From Pyrrhoderma lamaoense (Eukaryota; Basidiomycota; Agaricomycetes; Hymenochaetales; Hymenochaetaceae), in the NCBI GenBank assembly GCA_002794735.1, contig NBAZ01000006.1, forward strand, positions 1,426,001 through 1,490,000: a stretch of DNA of 64,000 nucleotides, read 5' to 3'. The notes below the pieces were generated by a model, which was not told the origin of the DNA, did not search any database, and was given only the letters and a program-made list of their open reading frames with translations. A program made the position numbers and the translations under genes. Shown here piece after piece: positions 36,590 to 47,753 of this stretch. Within the stretch, counting starts at the first letter, position 1, and each line of letters begins with the position of its first letter.

Positions 36590-38308
36590 ATGCTAGCAAA
36601 AAGTACCTCTCGTAGACGTTCCTTTCAACCTCGGCACAACAAAGATGATGACACGTTGTCGGTTTGCTCGTCATCGCTAGACTCTGTAAAACTTGCCGAC
36701 TACGATATACCGACATTGGCTGAGTTTAAAGAAATGAAAGCATATAAAACATGTATTGGTAAGTGGTGGAACTTTCGGGAGACGTCGATGTCCGAGTAAG
36801 GAATATTTACTGTCTATGCTCGGCAGTCCGTTTAAGTGAGATTGAAGATGAATCTATGAACGATCGAGAATACTTTGGTATTGATTCATAGTATGTAGTT
36901 TTGTTATAGTTAAACTACTAGTTCCTTGTAGCGCCAACAACCGATACATTCTTAACTTGTTAGCGCCATTTTTCTTCCTCCTGGATACAGCACTTCAAAT
37001 CCTCCTGCCCTTCATCAACACTGGGTTGGAAGAATCAAGGAAATCAGGGCTCTGTCAAGTCGAGAGGTGAGACTAAACTTCTTTCCTCTGTTTCTGGTAT
37101 TCTCAGCGATGATTTCTACAGGTATGGTTGAACGTTTGCTGGTTGTGGTCCATACAGGACGTCATCTCCATCTCCAACAAGAAAAATAAAATGCAAGGAA
37201 TTCTTACTTGGTATGCTTGTATAAAAACTTACCTCGTCTTTAGAAACGTCGAATCATTCGGCAAAATGGAGAGATTCATCTGTACACAAACGGATATAGT
37301 TTCAGCTGCTTCAATACAAGGTGTGTACAGTCAATTTATAGGTATTATGGAACTGAGTCAACCGAACATCGGTCCACACATCTTACTATAGACCAAGCGG
37401 ATGTAGTGAAATTCAATGAGACAGCCGCTGAACCGCCATTTATTACTGACGAGATGTTCTATTATCGTTATGCATTCAACTATCCGAAGAGGATCATTGT
37501 CGTACGTAGCTCGAACTATCGATGGCTAATTATCCCACCTTATTTGAAACCTCTTTGAGTACAGCTGGATCCAGAAAAAGTATGCATTTGTGACAAGACG
37601 ATCAACCCCGAAACATCGATTTCTGTACATTTTTGTCCAAGGATGGGCTGCGGCAAGGCATATCATACCATCTGTCTGATAAATAATAATTGGGTTGATA
37701 ACGGCACTCGAGGGCAGGTTCACGACATTACTTTATCAACGTCTAACAATTCTTATATCCGAGCCGATACTATCTCCCGTAAACTCCAGTTTCTAAGATC
37801 ACTTCCAGGGACGACTGTCGCTGAGAGTAAAGCCCTAGCGGACTTCGACCCAACAGAGGACCCAACAGAGGATGATACATACACGGCCCCATCGCCCGGG
37901 TCTCACCAGAATGCCTCAGTCAGCAGTTCCAACACCATCTCACCGATACTGCTTACCAAGACTTCAACGCAGAGACCTCACCCGAACTCCAGTTTTCAAG
38001 AGGAGGATTATGCAGTGAGAGATAATGTACATCGTTACATGGAAATCCCGGGACCGTTACTTCGCCTTGCTTGCTCTGCTATGGTAAGAGGGGCATCTCA
38101 TCGTTTTCCGGGCACGTATTCGATCTCTGGAAATATAAGCGTCGTCACTCGGGCGCGGTATCTTGTTGATAGTGTAGTGAATGGAGGTAACGAATTGCCC
38201 GACGATTGGAAGGAGTACCTTGGTATCTCTGGGAAAGATATTGATGTGGATGAATGGGCTGTTATGGATGATGGGCTGGTCTGCCCAGAATGCAAAGGCG
38301 TAATATGA
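36590..38308 (+). CDS. BAH-domain protein with a split PHD-type zinc finger (paralog 2)
   Basis: Same architecture as the gene at 22477-24145. Exon 1 is MLAKSTSRRRSF...MKAYKTCIG. Short exons then give NDREYFGIDSYANNRYIL, HQHWVGRIKEIRALSSRE and VWLNVCWLWSIQDV, followed by a BAH-like core ending FYYRYAFNYPKRIIV. The last exon (from about 37563) carries CICDKTINPET and HFCPRMGCGKAYHTICL, six zinc ligands. About 185 residues later come the final two in LVCPECKGVI at the C-terminus. The gap holds a Thr/Ser/Pro-rich linker and a conserved block (RGASHRFPGTYSISGNISV, matching KGRGSGLPHNTGTIVGNIAI in paralog 1). A nuclear role in chromatin recognition is likely. Splice sites between 36950 and 37560 are plausible but not all certain. 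Confidence 0.78.
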
Positions 38309-39020
38309 CTTTCACCACAAGGCTTTTTTATGTATCTCACTCACACATTTATAGTTTCGGACAATTAGTACTCAACAAATGGTAGTTTTTGAGACCGGAT
38401 TTAATCCATTGTTATAATCAATAAAAATACATAAGTTTCTTCTAAAAAATCAGATAATATCGAAATACGGGAAAAACCATAGAAATAGATGGACAGAGAG
38501 ACGTAGTGTGTTCATGTTTATCTTTGGTATATGTGCTACTAACTTTAAAAGCACATTATCATTTAGAGAATGCCGCCCACATTGCTCGCATTGAATGGCT
38601 TCTGAAAGAAAAGTTACGCATTTTCTGTATTTTGTGTATGTATTTGGAGATAGAAGTGTGCGTTTAGATGAGCCTATAACAGACCAGGAGAGATCAACTC
38701 AGTTGATGAGACAATAAAATTAGATATAAATAGAAAATAAAGATAAAAAACGTTAAGATGACTAAGGTATCTTGCAGCAATTTTGGGAGGACATAGATAG
38801 ATGAAGAGTTACTCCAATTCATAGCTTTGCTTGCTCAGCCCCAAGAAACAGAAACACACCGATGCTAGCCATTTGTCCAAGTTTGAGGTACATGCTTTCC
38901 CCGCCCAGAGAAGTTTGGACCTCGAAGATGGTATATGGACCAGAGTAGCACACTTTCGGAGATATCAAGACAAGCTGCGTGCATTGAAAACCAAAGAACT
39001 GGTACAAATTCGGATTAGCA
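38309..39020. other. Intergenic interval, nothing recognised
   Basis: AT-rich, with short accidental open frames only. It lies between two convergent genes and should contain both 3' ends (AATAAAAATAC near 38421 could be a poly(A) region for the BAH/PHD gene). Confidence 0.5.
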
Positions 39021-41310
39021 TCAGTATAAAGCAGTAGACCAGCGCTTCGAGTAATTGTTGCTGCCTGGATGATGAGGCCGGTTTCCAAACCCATGATCAG
39101 CCTGGATATGTTTAGGCACCCTATTATTGGTACTGTAGATGCGAGGCCAAGTAGGTGTATACCGTTGCTGTATTGGAACGTACGGACCACGGGGAGCTGG
39201 AGTAGGACTGTTGGGGAAATTACGAATTTCCTGCATCGGCGTTGGTGGCGAGGCAAAATTTAAGTTAATAGGTTTCCTCTTATTTCGCTTCCCATTGCCT
39301 AAGTCATGACTTGTATAGCTACAGATTTCACGGTTCGACATCTTCGTGTTAGCAAGATATTCTTTTTGTCTAGGCAAATTGCCACCAAAACTCTCTCTTT
39401 GTCTAGGTATACCACCACCAAAGGCCTGTCCTTGCTGACTTTTTTGTTTTTGAGGACTAGAACATAGACCAAAGGAAGAACTCGTCCGAGGGAAAGAGAA
39501 ACATGGAGCACTCGGCCTGGACGCAAAGACCTTCGGTTCCATCGTAGAAATTAGGTTAGCATAGGTAGAGCACATAAGGTCGTCGTTGCCTAAGGTCATA
39601 CACTTCAAGTAAGCTACTATATAGTCAATTTCATTATCATCTACGTCCATAGAGACACAATCTTCTGCCGAATCGCCGTCTTCTTGATGCAAACAGATAC
39701 CTTTCTTGATTTTGTTGCGTATTTCATCGATTTCCATGGGTGTCTCTGTACATTCGACAGCTCGTTCCCCCATAGCACAGTCTCCATGGACTGAATCTCC
39801 CACGAAACTCGAGCTATAACTTTGATTTTCCCGTATGAGAACCCCGTGCTTTGTTGAGAGCTTCGACACATGGACTGGATATTCAGGTTTTTGGGATCTA
39901 TTGCAGATGGAATGCTTAGGAGGCTCTTCCATAGTTAGGTTCACAAGTGTCGCCTCTGAAACACTTGAAGTTGAACTGAGAGAGTAGCGGGGTTCATCCA
40001 TGATTATCCCGGTAGTTGAGAAAGCAGATGGATGGACCTAAGATAATTCTGTAACGTCAATTATAAATTGGAATCTATCAGAACTCACCTCTTTTATCCC
40101 GAATTCCTCGAATAGAATCTAAAAACGGGTATTTAATATACATGCACATCTTGAAGCTTCATATCATAGGTTAACATACCCGCATAATTCTTTCATAAGG
40201 AGAAGTCAGATCAAGTACAGGTGCTGGACTCAAAATGTGAGGACAAGGCTGTACTGGAGAATGCGTTTGAGCTGGTGAAAGGGGCCATGCTGGAGAATGC
40301 TGTTGAATAGGAAGAGACGGCTGGATTCGAAAAGATTCTTGAGTTTGGGTTTGAAGAGGTGATTCGGAATAAAGGGACGATTCGTCTGGAAGAGATGTTT
40401 CGATCGGGTTAGATGACTCACCCAAGATGGGCGGTTCGTCTGGAAGAGATGACTTAGTTGTAGGAGATTTTTCATACGGAGAGAATCGCTGAGCGAAAAG
40501 AGATGGCCGGTTTGGAGGCCATAGTTGGTCCTCTGAATAAGCCCGAACCGGATGACTACATGTTGAAGCTGAAGCTTTAGAAGGTTTGAATGTGGACGGA
40601 TTCGCGCTCGATGAGATTGGTGGGTATCTTTCATATAATGAGGGATGATTTTGATATTGTTGAAAGGGGATTCTTCGAACCAACTCGGAATAGATCTAGG
40701 TTTAGATTTCCTATATAGCGGGAGAGATGATTCGTGCATCCGGAAGCATGGTACAGATGGCTTGTAGATCATAGGAGCTGGGTTACTTCTAGGGTGCCAT
40801 ACACACGGTGGCTATGACTATGAGTCTTTTTAGGTGACTTCCCATCTTCGGACGGAAGTGACAGGACAACGGGAGGGCGAGGCAGAGAAATTACTGTTGG
40901 CGGCCCTTTTGCGTAAACAAATAGAGCCATGAGTATGACATAAAGTAGTTTACACATTAGTACAAGAAGTTTCTGTGTAAGGTAAGAAAGTATGGTGATT
41001 AGCTTAGGTAGTTATCAAATATAATTATCAGATTAACCCATGTCATGTTACATATGTACTTGAGGGCCAGGTATGTGCAGCTGGAGAAAATGGAGAGCCA
41101 CATGAAAATGTGCGCCGACCAGTAGATTGATGCTGTTGTTCCATGGCTTGGATTATGATTACGACGTTTCGGGGGACCGGGGAATGCGACACATGGTATA
41201 TCTGGGTTACGGTCCGAAGCAGGTGGCATAGCGGAGCGGAACATGAATGTGGACGCTGAAGTGGATGCTGAAGAGTAACGGTATGTATGAGTCGGTTTCA
41301 TGATATTCAC
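39021..41310 (-). CDS. Pro/Ser-rich protein of unknown function (gene model tentative)
   Basis: I do not recognise this gene. The downstream part is best supported. A segment ending SPYERIMR (about 40180) joins through two introns, with the small exon ILFEEFGIKE between them, to VHPSAFSTTGIIMDEPRYSLSS, and runs open to the stop at 39021. The upstream exon IYSELVRRIPFQQYQ joins a Pro-rich exon (VISLPRPPVVLSLPS) near 40770-40900. The segment at 41040-41310 encodes a Ser/Pro start (MKPTHTYRYSSAS) and one membrane helix (AHIFMWLSIFSSCTYLALKYI). It may be the first exon of the same gene or a separate small one. Repeated motifs such as SLPDE and SP.QTHSP give a disordered, proline-rich character. 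Confidence 0.45.
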
Positions 41311-42012
41311 AAGTACGTAAGAAGATATCGTAGTAAGGAGGTGATGATAGCAGTTGATTATGATAGCGAGAAGTGAGATATAGGTAAGGGGAAGGAAGAG
41401 AGGGGATAAGTTTATATACTAACCATTCAGTATCAGACTAGCTAAGTCAGCCTCACGCATACCGGCACTCCCTGCTCCAGCCTAGTCCAAAATGAGATTG
41501 CTGTAATGGCAATGAATTTCTTATGATTCAAAAAGGATAGAGTATATGACGAGTGAGGGAGGATAGAGGTGTTGTGCTAGATGGCGTAGGAGTTTTGTGA
41601 TACATAAAATCATAACCTCAGGTTACTCACACTATTGCGTTCCATCTTGTTGGACCGCCCTCAGATAACCCATATCACATATGAAGTTCTGAATATAATT
41701 CCCATTTTACACCTAAGAAATAGGTTAAAAGAGGGGAAAGAGTCATAATTCTTTCAAATTACAGTACATATCCACTGGGAGATTAACCACGTACATAGGT
41801 TACTCGTTTGATATTGTCAATTTTTTGGTGTCATAGAGATAGACTACGTTACAAAAACTTTTACATATCACCATACTGTACGAGATTCAGGAAGTCAAGA
41901 GCTCATGAATCGTAGCATAACACATAATAAGTACCCCATGAAGCCTTGAAAAGACGATGAAGATGCTGCAAGGAAGAGTCAGACAAAAAACAGGTGCATA
42001 CCGTTTAGCGTC
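41311..42012. other. Intergenic interval, nothing recognised
   Basis: AT-rich sequence with no supportable gene, between the tentative Pro/Ser-rich gene and the DUF952 gene; the promoter of the former should lie at its left edge. Confidence 0.5.
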
Positions 42013-42423
42013 TCAAGCTTCAAGCCATCCTTGCTCCGCCAGTCCTTGGACAGTTTTTTCCCACTCATGTCCACGAGTGACTACTTTGATTTCTTTCACA
42101 AACTCTCCCGTAAGACGTGCATATAAATGCGGGTACAAGTCACCATTACTAGCCATATCCCATTGGACTTTCTTCCACGCAGAAAGGCGAGTAAAATCTA
42201 TTTTAAGAAGCTGAACACGATCATCCTCTGCGAAGAAACGAGAAAGGGTGCCGGCAAGCTGGATAGATGTGGAAAGATGAACAAATCCATCATCAAGATC
42301 GACTTGAGTCTGTGGAAACTCCCAGTCAGATGGGACAGGGATAGGTGTTCCTTGATAAGTTGCAGAATCCGGAAATATTTTGTATACGTATTTTGGAAGA
42401 GGATTCGGAACACTTGAAGCCAT
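42013..42423 (-). CDS. DUF952 family protein
   Basis: Intronless, 136 residues. It shows the DUF952 order: KYVYKIFP near the start, DDGFVHLSTSIQLAGTLSRF (the GFxHLST signature), FAEDDRVQLLKIDFTRL, and VQWDMASNGDLYPHLYARL (the W...PHLY signature). Family members are small cytosolic proteins of unknown activity, with bacterial and eukaryotic relatives and a fold reported to resemble ADP-ribosyl-type domains; that last point is general knowledge, not visible here. The start at 42423 (MASSVPNPLPKYVYKIF) gives the usual length. There are no signs of disruption. Confidence 0.92.
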   Translation of the reverse strand: MASSVPNPLPKYVYKIFPDSATYQGTPIPVPSDWEFPQTQVDLDDGFVHLSTSIQLAGTLSRFFAEDDRVQLLKIDFTRLSAWKKVQWDMASNGDLYPHLYARLTGEFVKEIKVVTRGHEWEKTVQGLAEQGWLEA

Positions 42424-43309
42424 GGTGACAATGTAACCTTTGGATGAAGATCAGGACGTGTAGTTCAACACCACTTACTTATGACGTAATCAGCTTTCGA
42501 TAGGCCCTAGTGAAGATGACAATCACAGAAACAGTAGATGCGCCGACTCAACCTTTCTCTGGATCAGAAGCTTCCAAGGCCCAAAGTACCAGATAGCTTA
42601 AAAACCTGAACAAATATGAACTCTTTACTCATGGGCTTGCCCTGGCTAGTCAGATGCAATCATTGATACCATATCGTTCGTCTCAGATGCTAGAGCCTTG
42701 GCGTGAACGAAATTCTGGTGGTGATATTGATGAGATATAACTTCGGAATACCAGCTGAACTTTTTTCCTTCTGTAGTCATCTGGCTTGAGTATACTCTGC
42801 GTATCCTCCGTATGTACCTTTTTCTAACCTTAATTTCTGCTTCTTATTTTTGATGCCGCTTCTTAGAATCACACTCTGTTTCATGGGTTAAATTATCTTC
42901 AACTCTCAAATACCGGTTATGAGTGTACAATCCATGTGCTTGAGTAAAGGTATACTTTGTTGTTCTGTTAGTCCGTCAAGCGACATGGTTATCTGATGGT
43001 GGATCTCATGGAAACGGGAGCACATCTCAACTGAAACCTTGCAACGTCTCGAGTTGTCGTCGGATTTGGTTTCCGCCGCAATTTGCTGATCAAAATATTC
43101 ATACCCACCTTTGGCATACTGATGCCGAAATTTGTGATGCGAAATATGCATGAAATAAGTCCATGATTTTTGAATACTATATAAATGCCCAGAGGGAGTT
43201 GATGAAGGTCCAAAGCAGGGCTTTTCCTTTCTAGTACTTGCACAACTGTGCCTTACTATTCGCTCATTATATTCTTTTCACTCGTTCAATATTAAAAACA
43301 TTTTTTACG
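42424..43309. other. Intergenic interval, nothing recognised
   Basis: AT-rich; no supportable gene. The last 150 bases should hold the promoter of the following secreted-protein gene (ACTATATAAATGCC near 43176 is a plausible TATA box about 130 bases before its ATG). Confidence 0.5.
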
Positions 43310-45520
43310 ATGTCTTTCGTCTATTTCTCAACTCTTATAACACTATTTCCACTATTGGTATCCTCAGCGACTAATGATTGGTCGAAACCTTGCCTTCAAG
43401 GATGGTGTTCATACGATATACAAGCTACTGAAAACACGATGGCAGCCTCTATGATCATTGTAAGTCTATAGCTCAATGGCAATATGAGTCATATTTTAAT
43501 ATTACATTATAGACTGGCTCTTCAAGTTCTATCTCTGATATCACAACTGCTGCTGGCTGGGAAATAATTGGCTGCAACACTACATCTAGCGCACAAGATA
43601 TCCGGCTAGTTTGTACCGGTGATGAGGCTTCCTGCTCCCACATCTTTGAATCAGGTGCAGAACACACCATCGTCCGGCTCCCGGAAGATGTATGCACCTC
43701 CTTCTTCAATATTTTCATTTGAAACTGACTTTACTTTCGAAGTGTACATCGGCGCCTTTTGCCCATGTAGCGAGTGCATGGGTATCTGAGAATCAGACCC
43801 TTCCGGATCACTTGCAAGCCCGATTATTGAGACGTGATGGGACTACACCTACTGTACACGCCCTATCTCTTAACACAAATTTTAGTCAAGCTGCAAACTC
43901 ATCGTAAGTAAATAACTTTTACTTAGTAACTATACACTTCTAAGATTCTATAAGAACGGGTGATGTATCACTGTTCATAACTGGATCGAATGTTCCTGGT
44001 TTTGCAGGAAATGCTACACAACAACTAGCAGGTAGTGTGTCTTCACGTCGTCGGTCACGAGTAGCTTACAGGCGCAGCCTGTTTTCCGACATCTTTAGTG
44101 GTGCGTCCCATAACCCCTAGTGAAATAATCTATCTCTTATATTTACTTTCTCTATCCAACTATTACAGGACTTTCCAGTATCACTAGCGAACATGACCTT
44201 GACAAAAATGTCACACTCACACCAATTGATGTGGATCAATCTTTCAATCTCTTCAACACTCAGTAACATGTGACGCAAATACAAAAGCGCAAATCAGCGT
44301 AGATGTACATCCTATAATCCATACACAAGTTACTTTAGGAATTGCTGCTAAAGGTCGTCTCGTCCCACCGAGTATTGATGATTTTGGAGTCTTTGCAGGT
44401 ATGAATTCGACTTCTATCTATTGATAGTATCCTTATCAAAGAATAATACTTCTAGCTCTGACTGCGGACCTTGAGGGTTCTCTCGATGTAAACGCCGATA
44501 TTGCAGTAAGTTCTCATATTCTATGAAATTCCAATACTTTCCAACAATAACATCTACATAGGGCACTTTGGATACCGGTAACGTTGCTCTCGTCACAATC
44601 CCCATTTCTGGATTCAGCATTCCAGAGTGAGATTCTCAGATAATTCTTAAGCGATAGTAAAGGATGAAGTACTGACTTATTTCTAGTATCCTTGATGTTG
44701 GTCCTTCTATCTCAGTTAATGGACGGGCAGTAGCCACAGTAGATCTTGATATGGATTTGACTGTGAACATGTCATACAGTGTCACCAACTTGGAGCTCTT
44801 CTTCCCTCCCTCTGAAGACCACACGTCAAGTGCTGATGTCTCACCTAATGATACTCGTGAGTACACTATTGTACAGAATTTACCTCATCTCATCGACGTC
44901 TACGCATGAGCTAGCATTGAAGCTTTCAGTCTCACCCGATGTTTCAACGAATACGACCCTCGAAGCTCACCTCATCCCTTCTGTAAGTTGCATGGATTTT
45001 TTCAATAGCAGATGTCCATCTAACTAAGAAAACAGTTGAACGTTGGTCTCAGTGCCTTTGGTAAATTGGTTAGTGCAAGCGTCTTCCTCGACCTTGATAC
45101 GTCCGCAACGCTTGACCTCGGGCTTGAGGCAAATGCCACTGCAGCCATTTCTACCAATGGTACAAAATCGGCCTCTGGGAGTGTGGATGGTTGTGTGGAT
45201 CTCAAGGCTGGAGTTGGTATCAATGTTGGTGCCGAGGGTAGCTTCTTCGGACTCTTTGATCCTACGGCACAGCTCTCACTTTTCCAGAAGGACTTTGATC
45301 TCTTTCAGGTAAATGGGATTTTACTTCTATGAATAAAAATGCTCAAACTAAATTTTTACTACAAACTTAGAAATGCTTTTCAGAATCTGCTGCTACCAAG
45401 CGGGAACTTGGCTTATCAACTAGGTCACCGCTCGCAAAACGGGACTTTACGTGCAATCCTGGAAACATTACAGGGCTCGTTAGCACCCTAATTGACGATA
45501 TCGTATCTGCATCTAGGTGA
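43310..45520 (+). pseudogene. Large secreted beta-repeat protein, paralog 1, with a one-base frameshift
   Basis: The signal peptide (MSFVYFSTLITLFPLLVSSA) is followed by NDWSKPCLQGWCSYDI and many short exons. Recognisable blocks are GWEIIGCNTTSS, GAEHTIVRLPED, ATVDLDMDLTVNMSYSVTN, LKLSVSP, ASVFLDLDTSATLDLGL and GCVDLKAGVGINVGAEGSFF. The order resembles a family of basidiomycete secreted proteins that I recall as carrying DUF7029/DUF7223 domains; this naming is from memory. Near 44262-44266 the frame breaks. Paralog 2 reads FNSSVTC, while here one base is missing and a stop follows immediately, although the next frame continues the homology. So it is a recent pseudogene or a sequencing error. 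The 3' end is taken at the TGA at 45518, but a further exon is possible. Confidence 0.7.
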
Positions 45521-46527
45521 GTATGAAACTCATAATTAGGTGTGTAGTTACTAATCCAGGGTCATAGCCTTTTGGCATCATCTTCGTAGGATTTTTTATG
45601 TTTTGGGGACAATTTTTAAAATGTTATATAGTACCTTGATGATGGGCTCCCTATTCGACCTTCTGCTCCATTATCGTAATGAGTTTTATTTATTATCGGA
45701 CACTTTATACTCTTATCGTATGCTTGAATGTATCTGTCACAGTTAGTGGCAAAATGCAATGTGTAAGCTTCAATTTACGGTTGCAGTAGTATTTGCAATA
45801 GGTTGATTGCACATAAGACTCTTTCTCAGGTTCGTCAGTGATATATCACGACACTAAGCGTGCTCACTGATTTGATGCGATTCTCGCCGCTAGACTGAAA
45901 CTGATATTACTCTTTTTGGCTTTGTTTGTAATGCCCACCTAAAATAGATAGGCATAACTACCTACCAATAAGCGAGGATCGCTTCATCTGCTACCTCACC
46001 ACTACAGTCTATTACGGGCTGCCTTAGCACACAGGTCAACGAAAATCACACTGGACTTTATACTCGCGTTTCCGGATGTCAACGTGTTACTCAGAGCATA
46101 GTGTTTTCCGACAGTTGTCGTAGTACTTTATCAAAAAGCGATCTAATTGACTCAATCATTTCCCAATCTGTTGTCCAAGCCTGAAATTCAAATCGCAACT
46201 ACTCCGTGTTTCCTCCGGGGCTTTAGCCCTTGAGTCTACGGGTAATATCTACAGCGTCTATCTCTCTCTGGCTGTTGCCACTACCATTCCGCAGGTACAC
46301 ATGGATGATGTCTCTTCAAGAAAATTTCCAAATAACTAAAAGATGTATCAATTCGTCGACCTTTCTATATGATCTGTGACAGCGACCCTCATAAAAGTAC
46401 CTAAGGGCCTGTATAGTATGATCCATGAATATAATAAGAGCTGATACCTAAAGAATCCTTGGATTCTACCTCCTTTTCTGCTATACTCCCTGGCCTCATC
46501 TACTCGGTTGATGTTTGTTGATGATGC
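45521..46527. other. Intergenic interval before the LTR element, possible orphan exon
   Basis: No intact gene. An acceptor-like ...ACTACAG at about 46006 is followed by 58 open codons (from SITGCLSTQVNENHTG) to a TGA near 46183. This could be a decayed 3' exon of the preceding gene, but nothing connects it. The last few hundred bases are the original upstream region of the gene that now begins at 50524, cut off from it by the LTR element. Confidence 0.4.
46524..46527. repeat. Target-site duplication, left (ATGC)
   Basis: ATGC directly precedes the 5' LTR; the same four bases directly follow the 3' LTR at 50523-50526. Confidence 0.7.
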
Positions 46528-47295
46528 TGTAGGACCAGCTAAGTGTTTGGCCGGTCGTAGTGCATTTATAATGCACTTTCTAACTCGCCCGAGAAGTCCA
46601 TTGCTACTACTCGGCCGCGCGCCTCCTTCATTTCCCTTACTATTTAGCTTCACTTTCTACTCTTACTCGAGGGCAGGGTTCGTTTATACGACCCCTCGTT
46701 TCTGATAGCTTAAACCCTTCGTCCAGCGGCATATAGCCACCTGGACACCATGCTTTCCTTATTATCTAACCTTTATCTCGCGTTTTGATATATAAGCCTC
46801 CAGACTTGAGGCTGTAGTTAATCAATTAGTCCCCACGCAATTCCCAATCAATTCCTAGCTACTCCTCTGGGTCGCTATCTTTCTACACCCCCCCCCCCCG
46901 AGTAGCTCTCTACTAGTCTCCTGTACTCTTTATCTACTTCTCTGCTGCTTTATTAGGCTGCCCGGGCGCGCTTGTAACGCTCTGACCGTACCGCAAGTCG
47001 TCCGGGCGGACCGAAATACATAAACTTTTACCTCAAAATACAGCCTCGGTCGGGCTCTGTTCATACGTTTCTACTACTTTTACTGGTCTGTGAAGTCTCA
47101 GCTCGCCTCGAGGTCTCTATCAGTCTCTACGGTCCGACCGAGATCTCGGCCGGACGGCCGAGGTCGAGTATCTCGCTATTTAGCCCCCAAATCTTAGCCT
47201 GAGCATCGTGTCTGGTGTAGGCAGACTCTAAACCCCACGTCCTCGCCACTAAATACAACACCAAGGTCAAAATCTGACCAAAAGTTTAGTTTTCA
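46528..47295 (+). repeat. 5' long terminal repeat
   Basis: About 768 bases, TG...CA ends. It contains a small hairpin (AGTGCATTTATAATGCACT near 46558), a TATA box TATATAAG at 46789-46796, a poly-C run near 46889, a GC-rich hairpin (CTCGGCCGGACGGCCGAG near 47144-47161) and the 3' terminal hairpin GTCTGGTGTAGGCAGACTC. Confidence 0.9.
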
Positions 47296-47297
47296 TC

Positions 47298-47314
47298 TGG
47301 AGCCCACCGCGAGG
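47298..47314 (+). other. Candidate primer-binding site of the retroelement
   Basis: TGGAGCCCACCGCGAGG starts two bases after the 5' LTR. It begins with TGG, complementary to a tRNA CCA end. The primer tRNA cannot be named without the host tRNA set. Confidence 0.5.
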
Positions 47315-47753
47315 GGGTTCTTTCTGTCTCAACATGCGTTTTTAGGCTAAGCTACCTGCTCCAAAGCCTTCAGGGCCACTCAGGGCCGCCTCTACTGCCC
47401 CTGAGCCGAGATCCGAAGCACCTAAGGCTAGGATAAGCCTTGGGCCGAAGCCAGGCAAGCAACAGACTCCCCCAGACCCCCAACAATCAACCACCATCTC
47501 AAAACTCCTCAAATCTCTTCAGTACCTTGGCCAGAACCTTCTGGTCGCCTCCTGGAGGTTACTGGCACCTCCTAGAGCCTTCTGGGCACTGCAGGACGTC
47601 CTCTTGCCTCAGAACTTGGGTGGTAAGCCTCCAGGCAGCCCCTACTCCCTCCAAACTCTTTCTACAAGAGTTCTTTCGCCTCTGACCCCTCCTATACCTT
47701 CTACAACACCTCCTAACGCCTCCTGCTCGTCCTAGACCCTTGGCCAACCTACA

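Noticed and set aside
40230..40772. 180-codon minus-strand frame overlapping the Pro/Ser-rich gene
   Set aside because: Alternate frame of the same DNA; the other frame connects by splice sites to downstream exons.
46348..46653. Minus-strand open frames with ARPSSSNGLLGRVRKC-like peptides at 9606, 46348 and 49709
   Set aside because: They are the same LTR read backwards; the repeated peptide only reflects the repeated DNA.
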